64,000 nt of DNA from Gluconacetobacter takamatsuzukensis (GCF_014174275.1 NZ_JABEQK010000015.1:17650-81649); one strand, 5' to 3'. Positions 45,284 to 54,013 are shown, counted from the stretch's first letter. Notes: generated by a model not told the origin, from the letters alone. Program-made: numbers and translations.

Positions 45284-45573
45284 ATGCTGCACATCACTCG
45301 AGGCGAACTGGCCGCGCTGAGACTGTCACGTAATGCCGTCTCCAAAAGCGCACGCCTCGGTCACCCCGATACCCAGGGCAGGCTGCGAAACATGGTCGAG
45401 ATCCGCAATCGGGTCCGGCCATGGGCTGGCTCAGCCCAGCAGGCTCCCGCCTGGTATCGGTCACAGCCCCTGCCTTCCTTCGGGGATCAGACCGCCGAAG
45501 CTCTCTTGTCCGCGAAGGACGCGCCGATGCTGTCCGGCATTACCTGGACAGGATTGCGACCGGCGGTTACGCG
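45284..45573 (+). pseudogene. Decayed Xre/MbcA/ParS-type antitoxin
   Basis: Two reading frames together give a MbcA/ParS-like C-terminal antitoxin. Frame one runs from ATG 45284 through RLRNMVEIRNRVRPWAGSA and AWYRSQPLPSFGDQTAEAL. Then, after one frameshift near 45500, LVREGRADAVRHYLDRIATGGYA follows in the next frame to 45573. That ending (W..S...A..W....LPSFGD.TA..LV.EGRADAV..YLDRI..GGYA) is characteristic of antitoxins paired with RES-domain toxins, and the RES remnant follows directly. The N-terminal helix-turn-helix is poorly preserved. Confidence 0.6.
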
Positions 45574-45949
45574 TGGGGTTCACCGGACGGGAATTCAAGG
45601 CTCACAACTCCCGTTGATCTTTCACTCCCCCTGCCATGCGACGGTGCGACGCTTCATGGAGGACGGTTCAACCCGGTGCTCTGCATCTGTATACGTCGCT
45701 ACGGATGGAAACGGCCCGGCTCGAAGCCCAGCAGAATTCCCGTTCAAGCCGCAGCTCCTGACCATCTGCGCCTATGACGTCGATAACAAACCCATCCTCG
45801 ACCTAGCCGCTCCCCGTCCTAGTGATCTCGGTTTCTCCTTCTCTACTCCTGCCTGTCCATGGGAAATCCCCGGCAGCGACATCGCGATGGAGGCCATGCG
45901 CCACGTATTCGACTGCCGCCTCCCTCGTACATTCCAGATGATCCGCTAA
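45573..45949 (+). pseudogene. Decayed RES-domain toxin
   Basis: Fragments in three frames join into a RES domain (NAD-degrading toxin family). The opening is FTGREFKAHNSR, ended by TGA at 45615-45617 where a Trp codon is expected. Then come DGATLHGGRFNPV, GALHLYTSLRMETARLEAQQ and FPFKPQLLTICAYDVD followed by KPILDL, and a final ACPWE segment. The joins need at least three frameshifts plus the stop. The core RES Arg-Glu-Ser positions (GGRFNP, and the ETARLE helix) are still recognisable. The pair is clearly non-functional and marks this end of the island as decaying. Confidence 0.65.
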
Positions 45950-46351
45950 TAGTGCACCGTGGCCGATAGCTGGCAGCCAGCAAACCGCTGTTGTCGTCGG
46001 AAAGCTACTTGACATGAATCCCAGCCGGCAGATCTATCGCATGTGCAGATGTGAAAAGCTGCGCCGCATGCGCATAAGAAAAACCGATAGCTTCACAAAA
46101 GGTATCGCCCCCCCGTCGATCAGCCGATCCGCGACCAGAACCGGTAGAAAATCTTCCGTAAGATGTCGGCTATACGTGTCGTACACGTCGGGCATATGCC
46201 TGTGGCAAGGCATGGGCGTCCAGAAAGATAACATAAGGTGTGTGTTTGAGCCACATAGGAAGACCAAAGAAAAGGTCTTTGCCATGGAAGAGACGACATT
46301 GATTTTTTTTCCATTACTGCGATGATAGCGTGCTGATGACAGGGGCATGAT
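45950..46351. other. Intergenic region after the decayed toxin-antitoxin pair
   Basis: About 400 bases with no supported gene. Short frames on either strand lack ribosome sites and recognisable features. The AT-rich stretch at about 46225-46320 probably contains the promoter of the lipoprotein pair that starts at 46352. Confidence 0.5.
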
Positions 46352-47089
46352 ATGCTTGAGAAATTCTCCTACTCTGGTAATCGCCAGATGAACTATAGAT
46401 GCGGAAAGCTTCCACTTGCCGCCATCGCGGGCTGCATGCTTCTGTCGGCGTGCGCGGCACCCGCTTACGATTCGTCCGTAAGCCCCGAAGAAAACCAACT
46501 GCGGCAGCGTCAGGCACAATTCAACACCACTGTTGGTGAAGGTGCGGCCTTGGTCGGTGGCCTGGCAGCGCTCGGCGTCGGCCTGGCAACGCATAGCGCC
46601 GCGAACGCGGCAATCGCAGGCGCGGGCGGCGCACTGGTGGGCGGCGCAATCGGTTACGCCGTGGCCAGCCGGACCCAAGCCCAGCAAATGAGCGAAGACG
46701 GCGCGAACAAGGCCATCGTGCACTATCGCGAGGAAGTCGTTCAATCCCAGCAGGACGCCACCGCAGCCGAGCAGACTACGGCGAAGGCGCAGCAGGATCT
46801 GGTTGTGCTGCGGCAGAAGCTAGCCGCAAACCAGATTTCAGCCGCGGATTACCAAGCAAAGATCGCCAATTACCGTCGGGATATCGCCGCGATGCAGGCG
46901 GTCCAGACCCATTACACCCAGACCGCCGCCAGCGCCCAAAACATCGCAACCGGCCGGAAAAACGCCGAAGCCGCAACCATCTCCACGACGCTTAATGCGC
47001 AGAACGCCCGGATCTCCAAGGCCGTCGATGAGCTGACGGCGGATGTCGGAGCGATGCCGGCCGCCTCCGCGAGCCCGGTCGTCAGCTGA
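46352..47089 (+). CDS. Glycine-zipper, coiled-coil lipoprotein
   Basis: A 245-residue predicted lipoprotein. A signal peptide of about 30 residues ends in the lipobox LLSACAAP. A glycine-zipper hydrophobic segment follows (GAALVGGLAALGVGLA, then AIAGAGGALVGGAIGYAVAS). A long helical, Gln/Ala-rich coiled coil (about 115-235) ends the protein. Glycine zippers of this kind insert in the outer membrane or oligomerise. ATG 46352 is preferred for its AGGGG site six bases upstream. ATG 46388 would give a shorter signal peptide with a weak site. The stop overlaps the next ATG by one base. It is convergent with the srf-type operon and probably part of the same island cargo. Confidence 0.8.
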   Translation: MLEKFSYSGNRQMNYRCGKLPLAAIAGCMLLSACAAPAYDSSVSPEENQLRQRQAQFNTTVGEGAALVGGLAALGVGLATHSAANAAIAGAGGALVGGAIGYAVASRTQAQQMSEDGANKAIVHYREEVVQSQQDATAAEQTTAKAQQDLVVLRQKLAANQISAADYQAKIANYRRDIAAMQAVQTHYTQTAASAQNIATGRKNAEAATISTTLNAQNARISKAVDELTADVGAMPAASASPVVS

Positions 47090-47565
47090 TGATGGAGGTA
47101 CCTCGCGCCCGTCTTGCAGGTTTTCTGCCCCTGGCGTTGCTGGCCGCGTGTTCGGCGCAGCAATGCGATCCCAATCGCGCCGATCTGTTCACAGGAATTG
47201 GGTGCTCTGCTGGTAACGGCTACCAGCAGAGAACCCAGGACTTGGACGCGCAACGAAATCTCCTGCGCCAGCAGGCTGCGCAGGCACAAGGCAACGCCGT
47301 CGCCGCGCAGAACCAAGCCGCATGGGCGCAGGACGCTGTCGCCCAGCAACGCCAGCGCCTGCAAGCCTTTCAGAATCGGAATGCGTCGCTTCGCAGGCGG
47401 CTCGCAGCGTTGGAACAGAGCAAACGCATCTCCGCCGCGCAATATCATGCTGCAATGCAGAACCTCAATGAAGCCGGCAAACTGGCCGACAGCCCAAATG
47501 AGGCCGACAAGACTAAAGCCGACAAGCAGGTACAGGCCATCGTGGACAGCATTTCCCACATGTAA
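47089..47565 (+). CDS. Coiled-coil lipoprotein
   Basis: A 158-residue predicted lipoprotein. The signal peptide ends in LLAACSAQ. A short Cys-containing stretch follows (QQCDPN and GIGCSAGNGY). A helical region rich in Gln, Ala, Asn and Arg (about 50-150) is likely to form a coiled coil. The start overlaps the stop of the glycine-zipper lipoprotein (TGATG), so the two are co-translated and probably act together in the envelope. No known family was recognised. A perfect hairpin at 47593-47632 ends the unit. Confidence 0.78.
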   Translation: MMEVPRARLAGFLPLALLAACSAQQCDPNRADLFTGIGCSAGNGYQQRTQDLDAQRNLLRQQAAQAQGNAVAAQNQAAWAQDAVAQQRQRLQAFQNRNASLRRRLAALEQSKRISAAQYHAAMQNLNEAGKLADSPNEADKTKADKQVQAIVDSISHM

Positions 47566-47592
47566 CCGGCGAAAAGCGACAGAATGGTAAAG

Positions 47593-47632
47593 ATGGCGTG
47601 CATGACTTGGTTTCTCGAGTCATGCACGCCAT
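47593..47632. terminator. Bidirectional hairpin between convergent operons
   Basis: ATGGCGTGCATGACT (47593-47607) pairs perfectly with AGTCATGCACGCCAT (47618-47632) around a 10-base loop. It lies between the lipoprotein stop and the final stop of the leftward operon, so it can serve both. The T-runs are short. Confidence 0.7.
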
Positions 47633-47633
47633 T

Positions 47634-49172
47634 TCATTGGCTGGGAATTTTCGCTACGTCCGCCTGAATGTCCCTCGCCGAAACAATCTTTCCGCCGTGT
47701 AGGGCCTCAAGGTTTTTCTGGGCTAGCGCGAGCATGCCAAACAGATAGTCTTCTCCCCTCGCATGCAACGCATCGCGCTGGACCGCAATGAGCGACCGAG
47801 CGTCTCCGACGGCCGGGCTGGAGGAAGCGGCTTCAAGAAGTCCCAGATAGCTTTCCGTGGTGGCGTCGAGTTCCTTCTGGCGATCGGCGAGATGTTTCTC
47901 GATCTGCTGTGTCTGGGTAGGCGTCAGGGTCCCGAGGGTTGCCCGTGTTTTGCGAATCGTCTCGATAGCGTGATTCACCTCCCAGATGTCATTGCCCAGT
48001 GCGATCAGCGCCTGGATCTGCGCTCCGAACGTTTTCTTTTCAGCATCCAGACGGGCCCGGCTGTCGGCAGCCATGGCATTTTCGATACGCGCGAGCTTGG
48101 CCAGCGTCGCGGGATCTGACTGGGATTGCTCCTTCAACGCGGCGAGGGCGGCCTGCGTATCACCTGGTGCTTCCGTAACTTTGTGGACCAAGGCATCAAA
48201 TTCGTTCTGCGCTTTCTGCGTATCCTTCAGGGATCCCAACGCATCTGCGCCAATGACCAGACGGAAGCCGATCGCCGCATCCCGCGTCGGCTGCGCCGTC
48301 TTCGCATTATAGGGCGGCCATTCCACGCGGATATTTGTTGTCAAGTCCTCTGGATTGGAATGAAAGTCTCCACCCCGCACCAGAAGGCCGCCAATCTGGC
48401 CCTGCAACCGCCCGACCCTGTTGAGTTGATAAGGGTCCAGCATCATTTGTCCGGCATTGCCCAACATGTCGTACAGGCCGAGGGGATTGGGCTTCATCTG
48501 CCCGACGGCCTGCATTTCGCCGATGTCTGGGCCGGCGGCGATATAGGCTTCCGGCCCTCCATCAGGCATCGGCCAGAGTGGCGCAGTGAATTCCGACGGC
48601 TTGACCCGCATACCACCGCGCGCCGCATAAGACCATTCGTCGTCAACCGGAAGCCGCAGGAAACCGGGTCTGCCGTCTATCGTCAGCGCCGATGCCTGGT
48701 GCGCAAGCAGCCACGCCGTCAGCTTGCTGGCATATGTCACCGCTTCGTCCCACGAAACACCGGTCCTGGGCTTCTGCCCTGCCCTTGTCGCAGGTGTGCA
48801 TGAACCCGACAGAGCATCGTACTGGTTTTCCGTCACGTCGTATTTGGCGATATAATAACGTCGAAGTTCCGGATGCTGCGGCACGCGGAAGGGAGCCGAA
48901 AGGTACGTCCGCCGGAGGAACTGGTTGTAGCCGTCCGCCGTGTCCGGCCGCCCGACCGTGATTTCGGTATCGTCCAGCACCCCGTCACCGCTGGGAACAT
49001 CGACAGGACGAAACACCATCCCTCCGCCGCACGGCAGCGGCAACTTCAAATCGTCAGGCAGCGGATGAGGGTCGATGAATTTCGTGTTCCACGACGGCAT
49101 CTCCGCCCAGGACGAAGAGGGCAATGACATGGCCGCCGCGGCACAGCAATAGAGGGCGATGGAGAATTTCAC
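47634..49172 (-). CDS. Secreted FGE/SUMF1-fold protein with C-terminal coiled coil
   Basis: A 512-residue protein with a signal peptide (about 1-23, ending SSWAEM). The formylglycine-generating-enzyme-like domain spans about 80-310. It has YIAKYDVTENQYDAL, GVSWDEAVTYASKL, LPVDDEWSYAARGG, NPLGLYDMLGNAGQMMLDPY, LLVRGGDFHSNP and GFRLVI. The usual MLGNVWEW reads MLGNAGQM and no catalytic Cys pair is visible, so it is probably a structural or ligand-binding FGE-fold protein. A helical coiled-coil region fills 320-510. The GTG start overlaps the permease stop (GTGA). It is the last gene of the operon and probably works in the periplasm with the vWA protein. Confidence 0.85.
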   Translation of the reverse strand: MKFSIALYCCAAAAMSLPSSSWAEMPSWNTKFIDPHPLPDDLKLPLPCGGGMVFRPVDVPSGDGVLDDTEITVGRPDTADGYNQFLRRTYLSAPFRVPQHPELRRYYIAKYDVTENQYDALSGSCTPATRAGQKPRTGVSWDEAVTYASKLTAWLLAHQASALTIDGRPGFLRLPVDDEWSYAARGGMRVKPSEFTAPLWPMPDGGPEAYIAAGPDIGEMQAVGQMKPNPLGLYDMLGNAGQMMLDPYQLNRVGRLQGQIGGLLVRGGDFHSNPEDLTTNIRVEWPPYNAKTAQPTRDAAIGFRLVIGADALGSLKDTQKAQNEFDALVHKVTEAPGDTQAALAALKEQSQSDPATLAKLARIENAMAADSRARLDAEKKTFGAQIQALIALGNDIWEVNHAIETIRKTRATLGTLTPTQTQQIEKHLADRQKELDATTESYLGLLEAASSSPAVGDARSLIAVQRDALHARGEDYLFGMLALAQKNLEALHGGKIVSARDIQADVAKIPSQ

Positions 49173-50365
49173 GGGGTACTGACTCCTTCCCAGGGATCAA
49201 TGCGGCCGGCCCGGAACGCCGCGGCCGCCGAGGCCAGGAATGCCCCGGCGATCGTCAGCACGCAGGCCAGGGTGCAAAGCCGCCCGTCAATGATGCATAG
49301 CGGATGTCCGCCAGGCAGAACCTGCGCGAATTGATGGTTGATCATCCGTCCCACAAGTGTCGCCCCGAGCAGCGCCACTGCGATTCCACCGATCGCCAGA
49401 ATCTGCGCCTGGATCAGCGGAAATCCACTCAGGAACGGAACGCCGACGAAACGCATGGTCGCCAGTGACAGCCGCTTGCGCTCCACATTCGCCCACAGCC
49501 CTGCCGCAAGGCTGGCGACAAAGCCGGCGACTCCCATGCAGGCGATCAGCCGGAATAGCAAGGTCATGCGACGATCGAAGGTCAGCAGGTCGGAAACATC
49601 TCCAGCCCGCGAAACAACATCGATGCCCGCTGAATGCAGGGCCACATCCTCGGCCGGGACATCCTCGAGGCGGCGCACATACAGCCTGAAACCAGCCCAT
49701 ACATGCGCAGGCTGCCCGGCCTGCGCCCAGGCATCGGGCCACGACAGCGGGGCCTCGCGGAAGACTTCCACCGTCTGCGCCAGTCTGAGTGCGACAAACG
49801 CCGTATCGTGAGCCGTGGCCCGCTGGGGCGCCAGGGCCGCGACGCGCACCGGCAGAACCTCCTGCGCCGCGCCTTCTCCCAGGCGCGCGATCTGCAGGTC
49901 CAGCCTGTCGCCCGCCTGCACATGCAGCGCCGCCGCAGCCGGCGCCGACAAAACGATGCCATAGGGGTCGGCCGGCATGCTCGCCGGCGCGAGCAGCGGG
50001 TCGCCGGCATGCGACGGCAGAAGTTCCACCCGTCGGGCATCCTGCGGCCGGCCATGTGGAATCAGAAGCGCGCTGGCGGCCAGTGTCCGGGTCCGGGGGG
50101 TGACGAATGCAATCTCCGGGCGGCGGGCTAGCGCCGCCAGCCATGCAGCATCGAAATCACGGTTGCTGGCATTCGAAAGTTCACGAATCCTCGGATCTTC
50201 CAGTAAGGAAGCCCGCAATCCCTCGACAAGCCCGGCACGCAGCCCCGCGACGACCAGAAGCGGCGCCGCCGTGGCCGCCAGACCGACGATCAGGCAGAGG
50301 GCCATGATCTTCTCGGACAGCACGTCCCGCCACGCCAGCCTTCCAATCAGCAGCATTCCCTTCAT
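49169..50365 (-). CDS. ABC transporter permease of the MacB/FtsX/LolC type
   Basis: A 398-residue inner-membrane protein. One helix lies near the N-terminus (IMALCLIVGLAATAAPLLVV), then a periplasmic domain of about 230 residues. Three helices follow in the C-terminal part (LIACMGVAGFVASLAAGL, ILAIGGIAVALLGATLVG, LACVLTIAGAFLASAAAAF), and the tail ends in RIDPWEGVST. This is the type VII (MacB/LolCDE/FtsEX) topology, which uses ATP to do mechanical work in the periplasm rather than to move a solute across the membrane. The start overlaps the ATPase stop (ATGA) and its stop overlaps the FGE-fold gene (GTGA). Confidence 0.88.
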   Translation of the reverse strand: MKGMLLIGRLAWRDVLSEKIMALCLIVGLAATAAPLLVVAGLRAGLVEGLRASLLEDPRIRELSNASNRDFDAAWLAALARRPEIAFVTPRTRTLAASALLIPHGRPQDARRVELLPSHAGDPLLAPASMPADPYGIVLSAPAAAALHVQAGDRLDLQIARLGEGAAQEVLPVRVAALAPQRATAHDTAFVALRLAQTVEVFREAPLSWPDAWAQAGQPAHVWAGFRLYVRRLEDVPAEDVALHSAGIDVVSRAGDVSDLLTFDRRMTLLFRLIACMGVAGFVASLAAGLWANVERKRLSLATMRFVGVPFLSGFPLIQAQILAIGGIAVALLGATLVGRMINHQFAQVLPGGHPLCIIDGRLCTLACVLTIAGAFLASAAAAFRAGRIDPWEGVSTP

Positions 50366-51078
50366 GTCGTTCGTCCGCCCTTGGCCATCGTGATCTGCGC
50401 GCCGCCCCCATGCGGCACGGCGCTGACGATCGAAAACCCGGTCTCGGCCGCCCGGGCACCATCATGCGTAACCATGACCACAGCCGACTCCTCCCCGCCC
50501 TGCTCGAACAGAAGCCGCATCGCCCTCGCCGCCTGCTCGGGATGCAGCGCCGCAGTCGGCTCATCCGCAAGAACCAGGCGAGGACGATGGACGACCGCCC
50601 GGGCGATCGCCCCCCTCTGGCGCTGGCCGACGGAAAGCGTGCCCGGCATGCGGTCGAGCTGCCCCAGGATATCCAGCCGCGTCGCCAGATCTTCGATACG
50701 CGCGGGATCTGTCCGGCCCAACACTTCAAGAGGAAGGGCGATGTTCGCCCGGACGGACAGAAACGGCAACAACGCGCTCATCTGCGGCACGAACCCCATG
50801 GTGGCCGCGCGAATCCGCCCCAGGATCGCCGCGCCGTGCCGTCCCTTCCAGTAGGGCCCGACATCCTCGCTGCCGATTTCCAGCTTTCCGACCACGCTCG
50901 GTCGCAGCGCGAGCGACAGCAGGCCGAGCAACGTGCTTTTTCCGCAGCCGGACGGTCCGACGATGGCCACGCGATCACCAGCACGCAAGACGAAGTCCGG
51001 TACCGACAACGTGAAGCTGCTGTCAGGAGACTGCCATTCCAGCGCCTGGGCATGGAGAAGAATGGGCCTGACGGTCAG
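50362..51078 (-). CDS. ABC transporter ATPase of the LolD/MacB/FtsE type
   Basis: A 238-residue ATPase partner of the following MacB/LolC-type permease. Walker A is GPSGCGKST, the signature is LSVGQRQRGAIARA (Val for the usual Gly) and Walker B is RLVLADEPTAAL. An H-loop is in VMVTHDG. The start is unusual: the best candidate is CTG at 51078, which overlaps the vWA stop as CTGA and has GGAGG seven bases upstream. No ATG in frame has a ribosome site. A GTG at 51147, inside the vWA gene, is the alternative and lacks one. Start choice changes only the first ~23 residues. Confidence 0.87.
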   Translation of the reverse strand: MTVRPILLHAQALEWQSPDSSFTLSVPDFVLRAGDRVAIVGPSGCGKSTLLGLLSLALRPSVVGKLEIGSEDVGPYWKGRHGAAILGRIRAATMGFVPQMSALLPFLSVRANIALPLEVLGRTDPARIEDLATRLDILGQLDRMPGTLSVGQRQRGAIARAVVHRPRLVLADEPTAALHPEQAARAMRLLFEQGGEESAVVMVTHDGARAAETGFSIVSAVPHGGGAQITMAKGGRTT

Positions 51079-52973
51079 GGAAGCGCCTCCAATGGAACGG
51101 GATAGACCGCCTCGCCCGGATCCTGCGCATGCCCGAGATAGACCCACAATTCAGGACGGGAGTCGAATTCTTCGTAAAGACGCAGGCGGCTGGCGATATT
51201 GTTCAGAATCGTGCGCTGCGCGATCGCGCCCATCGCAAGCCATGAATCCTGCGTAATGCTTGCGATGTCGGATTTATATGGCAGCCCGTCGAGATATTCA
51301 CCTAGCAGCGGGCCGATCTTGTCGGCATGCCGGATCGCTGACGGATCACGCGCAGATGCGGCGAAAGCCGACTGAAGTTGGGTAAAGAACGTCTCGGGCG
51401 CGGTACGCCCGGCGATGCCGGCATCGAGAATAATGTGCAACGAAGCCGCCAAGTCAGAAAGCTGGTTCCGCGTCATCAACACGCGAATATCGACCGCCTT
51501 GCGCAAGCTGTCCGCCGGATCGCGGTCTGCGGTATAGCTCTGCACCACATCCGGTGCCGCCGTATTCTGCGCCCGTCCCAGATAGGCAAGGCGCATCGCC
51601 TGACTGACGACGGCGGTCTTGGGGTCCGGCTGCGCATTCTGGGGCGTCAGCCCAGCCACCGGCCGCCCCGTCGTATCGGCGACTTGCTGGAGCAGAGACG
51701 TCGAAAGAGACTGCACCACAGGGCGGAAGGCCTCGGGCGCTCCACCTGCCACGGGATAATAAAGGCTGCCGGCCGTGCCGAATTTCGACAGGGCGCGATA
51801 TTGCGAGGCCGCGTGCGCGTGATCATGCGCCGTATCGCCCGCCGGCGTCAGCAGATGCACGACGAACAGCGCGATGCCCTTTGCTGCGGCAAGCTGACGC
51901 GCCTCATCTATCCCCAGATGCGTCAGGCTGTGCGGGTCGTCGCCACCCCGCGCGCCCGCGTCGGTAATCAGAACCATATAACGGCCGCCGAACTGCTCCC
52001 AGTTCACGCTGTCGATGGCGGCCCTGACACCGGCCACCGCATCCTCGTCGAAGCTTGATGACGAAACGGACGCATCATGCACGCCGGAAATGGCAGGCAG
52101 GATGGCATCGATCGGCTGGCCGAGGTCTGGTTTAGCATAGACCTTGGTTGCATATTCGAGCCTGGGCGTGTCCACGAGGCTGTCGCGATAGGCGACCAGC
52201 CCAAAACGGAAATTCTGGGCGACCGCCGTATTCTGCACGGTATGAACGATATCGCCGATCGCCGCCCGGGTCTGGTCGATATAGGGCTGCATGCTCGCAG
52301 TCGTATCGATCACGAAAACCAGGCCGGCACGAAACTGCCTGAGCGCCTCGGGCGAAGAGGGCGGACGTGTTTCCTTACTCGTCGTAGGGGCGGAAATAAC
52401 GTGCAGCATATGGACCGAAGGCCCGCTGTCACGGTCCGTCACCGTAGCGTCGAGAATCGGCAGAAGATAGAAATTCTTTGCGATATCTACATAGTTTTCG
52501 GGCTCGACCGCCACCACCGGACCCGGCTTTCCCGCCTGAGCGTCCTTGAGAAGGGCCGCCGCCCGCGCCCCCGAATCCGGCGCGGTCAGAAGATCCTGCT
52601 CATGCCCGGAGGTGTCGAGAAACAGGGCACGATTGCGGCCGGCAGGATTGGTGAACGTCGCGATCATGGCGTGCGGCCACGGGACCGTCCTGCTTTCCTC
52701 GATCCAGCCCAGCGCCGGACCTGAGACACTGCTGCCGACCTGTATCCGGTCATGACCACGGGCAAAGACGTAGAATGCCTCGAACCCATCGACCGGTTTC
52801 GCGGCATTGCCGGCTTCGTCCGTCGCCATCGTCGCACCCGGACGCGTTATGACACGCTGGTACAGACTGTGCTTGCCCGGCTGGAGCAGCGGCGTCAGAC
52901 CGGCCGCGATGCCCCCATGCGGCGCCATCCACGCGATAAACGCACTGGCAAGAAAAAACTTGCGCGCCTTCAC
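51075..52973 (-). CDS. Secreted von Willebrand factor A-domain protein
   Basis: A 632-residue protein with a signal peptide (FFLASAFIAWMAPHGGIAAG). The N-terminal part (about 30-200) is beta-rich. A vWA domain spans about 215-420, with an intact MIDAS: D223-T-T-A-S227 in VFVIDTTASM, and later ITDAGARGGDD. A helical C-terminal part (430-630) completes it. It resembles the vWA region of PpkA-like proteins without the kinase. vWA domains bind partners through a metal ion, so this is a likely periplasmic adaptor or sensor for the ABC machine. The GTG start overlaps the upstream stop and the end overlaps the ATPase start. Confidence 0.88.
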   Translation of the reverse strand: MKARKFFLASAFIAWMAPHGGIAAGLTPLLQPGKHSLYQRVITRPGATMATDEAGNAAKPVDGFEAFYVFARGHDRIQVGSSVSGPALGWIEESRTVPWPHAMIATFTNPAGRNRALFLDTSGHEQDLLTAPDSGARAAALLKDAQAGKPGPVVAVEPENYVDIAKNFYLLPILDATVTDRDSGPSVHMLHVISAPTTSKETRPPSSPEALRQFRAGLVFVIDTTASMQPYIDQTRAAIGDIVHTVQNTAVAQNFRFGLVAYRDSLVDTPRLEYATKVYAKPDLGQPIDAILPAISGVHDASVSSSSFDEDAVAGVRAAIDSVNWEQFGGRYMVLITDAGARGGDDPHSLTHLGIDEARQLAAAKGIALFVVHLLTPAGDTAHDHAHAASQYRALSKFGTAGSLYYPVAGGAPEAFRPVVQSLSTSLLQQVADTTGRPVAGLTPQNAQPDPKTAVVSQAMRLAYLGRAQNTAAPDVVQSYTADRDPADSLRKAVDIRVLMTRNQLSDLAASLHIILDAGIAGRTAPETFFTQLQSAFAASARDPSAIRHADKIGPLLGEYLDGLPYKSDIASITQDSWLAMGAIAQRTILNNIASRLRLYEEFDSRPELWVYLGHAQDPGEAVYPVPLEALP

Positions 52974-54013
52974 GGCCAGAAATCTTTCAACGCCAATTGT
53001 GCCCCCATGTCGCCGGTACCGGCCTGCTTCTCCAGCGCGTCGTGCAGCCGCGAACGGTCGGCCGCCACGTTCGTGTCCCCTGCCTTGGCCGCGCTTTGAT
53101 AATATTGAGCCGACTCACGCATATCAGGGCTTGGAACCGGTCCATGCGGATCGAAGACTGTAGGGTCGTACAAGCGCGCAAGATGCGTCATCGCACCAAC
53201 GTCGCCACGGTTCGCCGCTGCCTCCATCAGCAGCACGCCGTCATCCGGCTTGCCATTCGCCAAACGTCGCTCCCCTTCCCGTCCGATGGCGGACGGCGTT
53301 CCGGCCTGGGCGATCACGTCGGGAACCGATAGCGCGGCTAGCGCGTCCGACGGCGCCGAAGGCGTGGGCGGCGGCGACGGTGGGACTGCGGACGCCGCTG
53401 CAGATGGCACGGGCGCTGACGCGACGCCGGGTAGGGCAAGCGGCCCGATGGCAGCGGGCGAACGATGCAACAGGAAGAACGCCACAGCCGCAGCCAAGAT
53501 CGCCAACACCACTCCGCCACCGAGAACGGGCAGCTTCCACTTCGCACCCGATCGCTTCGCCGCCCCATCGATGCCGGCTCCGGCAAGCAGCGCCTCCGCT
53601 CCCGGCGTCGGTACGGGGGCAGCAACAGGTCCCGGACCCTTTTCCCCCACTTCCGGCGACACACCTCCTCCTGCCGTGGTGCGACGCGCCCGTGCTTCCG
53701 CTTCAAGATCCGCATACGTCTTCCCAGACACAGGCAGCACCGGCCATGCTGAAATGTCGCCGCTTACCCGTAGTTCCGGAATTTCAACCTGGTAGCCGCT
53801 ATCCGGCTCGAAATGGCGCGCCACAACGGGCGGAATACGGACCAGCAGGTCATTCCCTTCCGCCGCAAGCGCGCATTGCCCCTTCACCTCGGGATGGTCG
53901 CCGGGCACCTTCAGCGTAACCGTCCGAGCTGAATCCTCGACCGCCCGCCCCGGTAAGACGATCGTCGCACCTTCGACATGCGGCCCAGGCCTGACGATGA
54001 TTTCGTCGTTCAT
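52970..54013 (-). CDS. Single-pass membrane protein with Sel1-like C-terminal repeats
   Basis: A 347-residue bitopic protein. The cytoplasmic N-terminal ~105 residues are beta-rich. A Gly/Pro-rich linker and one membrane helix (about 165-187, VLGGGVVLAILAAAVAFFLL) follow. Next comes an Ala/Pro/Ser-rich spacer (about 190-230) and a helical C-terminus with Sel1/TPR-like units (VLLMEAAANRGDVGAMTHLARLYD, SAQYYQSAAKAGD). Sel1 repeats mediate protein contacts in the periplasm. It starts at ATG 54013, overlapping the srfC stop by four bases, and ends overlapping the vWA start. Its topology suits a link between cytoplasmic SrfB/SrfC and the periplasmic vWA/FGE proteins. Confidence 0.82.
   Translation of the reverse strand: MNDEIIVRPGPHVEGATIVLPGRAVEDSARTVTLKVPGDHPEVKGQCALAAEGNDLLVRIPPVVARHFEPDSGYQVEIPELRVSGDISAWPVLPVSGKTYADLEAEARARRTTAGGGVSPEVGEKGPGPVAAPVPTPGAEALLAGAGIDGAAKRSGAKWKLPVLGGGVVLAILAAAVAFFLLHRSPAAIGPLALPGVASAPVPSAAASAVPPSPPPTPSAPSDALAALSVPDVIAQAGTPSAIGREGERRLANGKPDDGVLLMEAAANRGDVGAMTHLARLYDPTVFDPHGPVPSPDMRESAQYYQSAAKAGDTNVAADRSRLHDALEKQAGTGDMGAQLALKDFWP

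Noticed and set aside
46034..46744. 236-codon minus-strand frame upstream of and overlapping the lipoprotein gene
   Set aside because: It runs antisense into the better supported glycine-zipper lipoprotein and has neither motifs nor a ribosome site.
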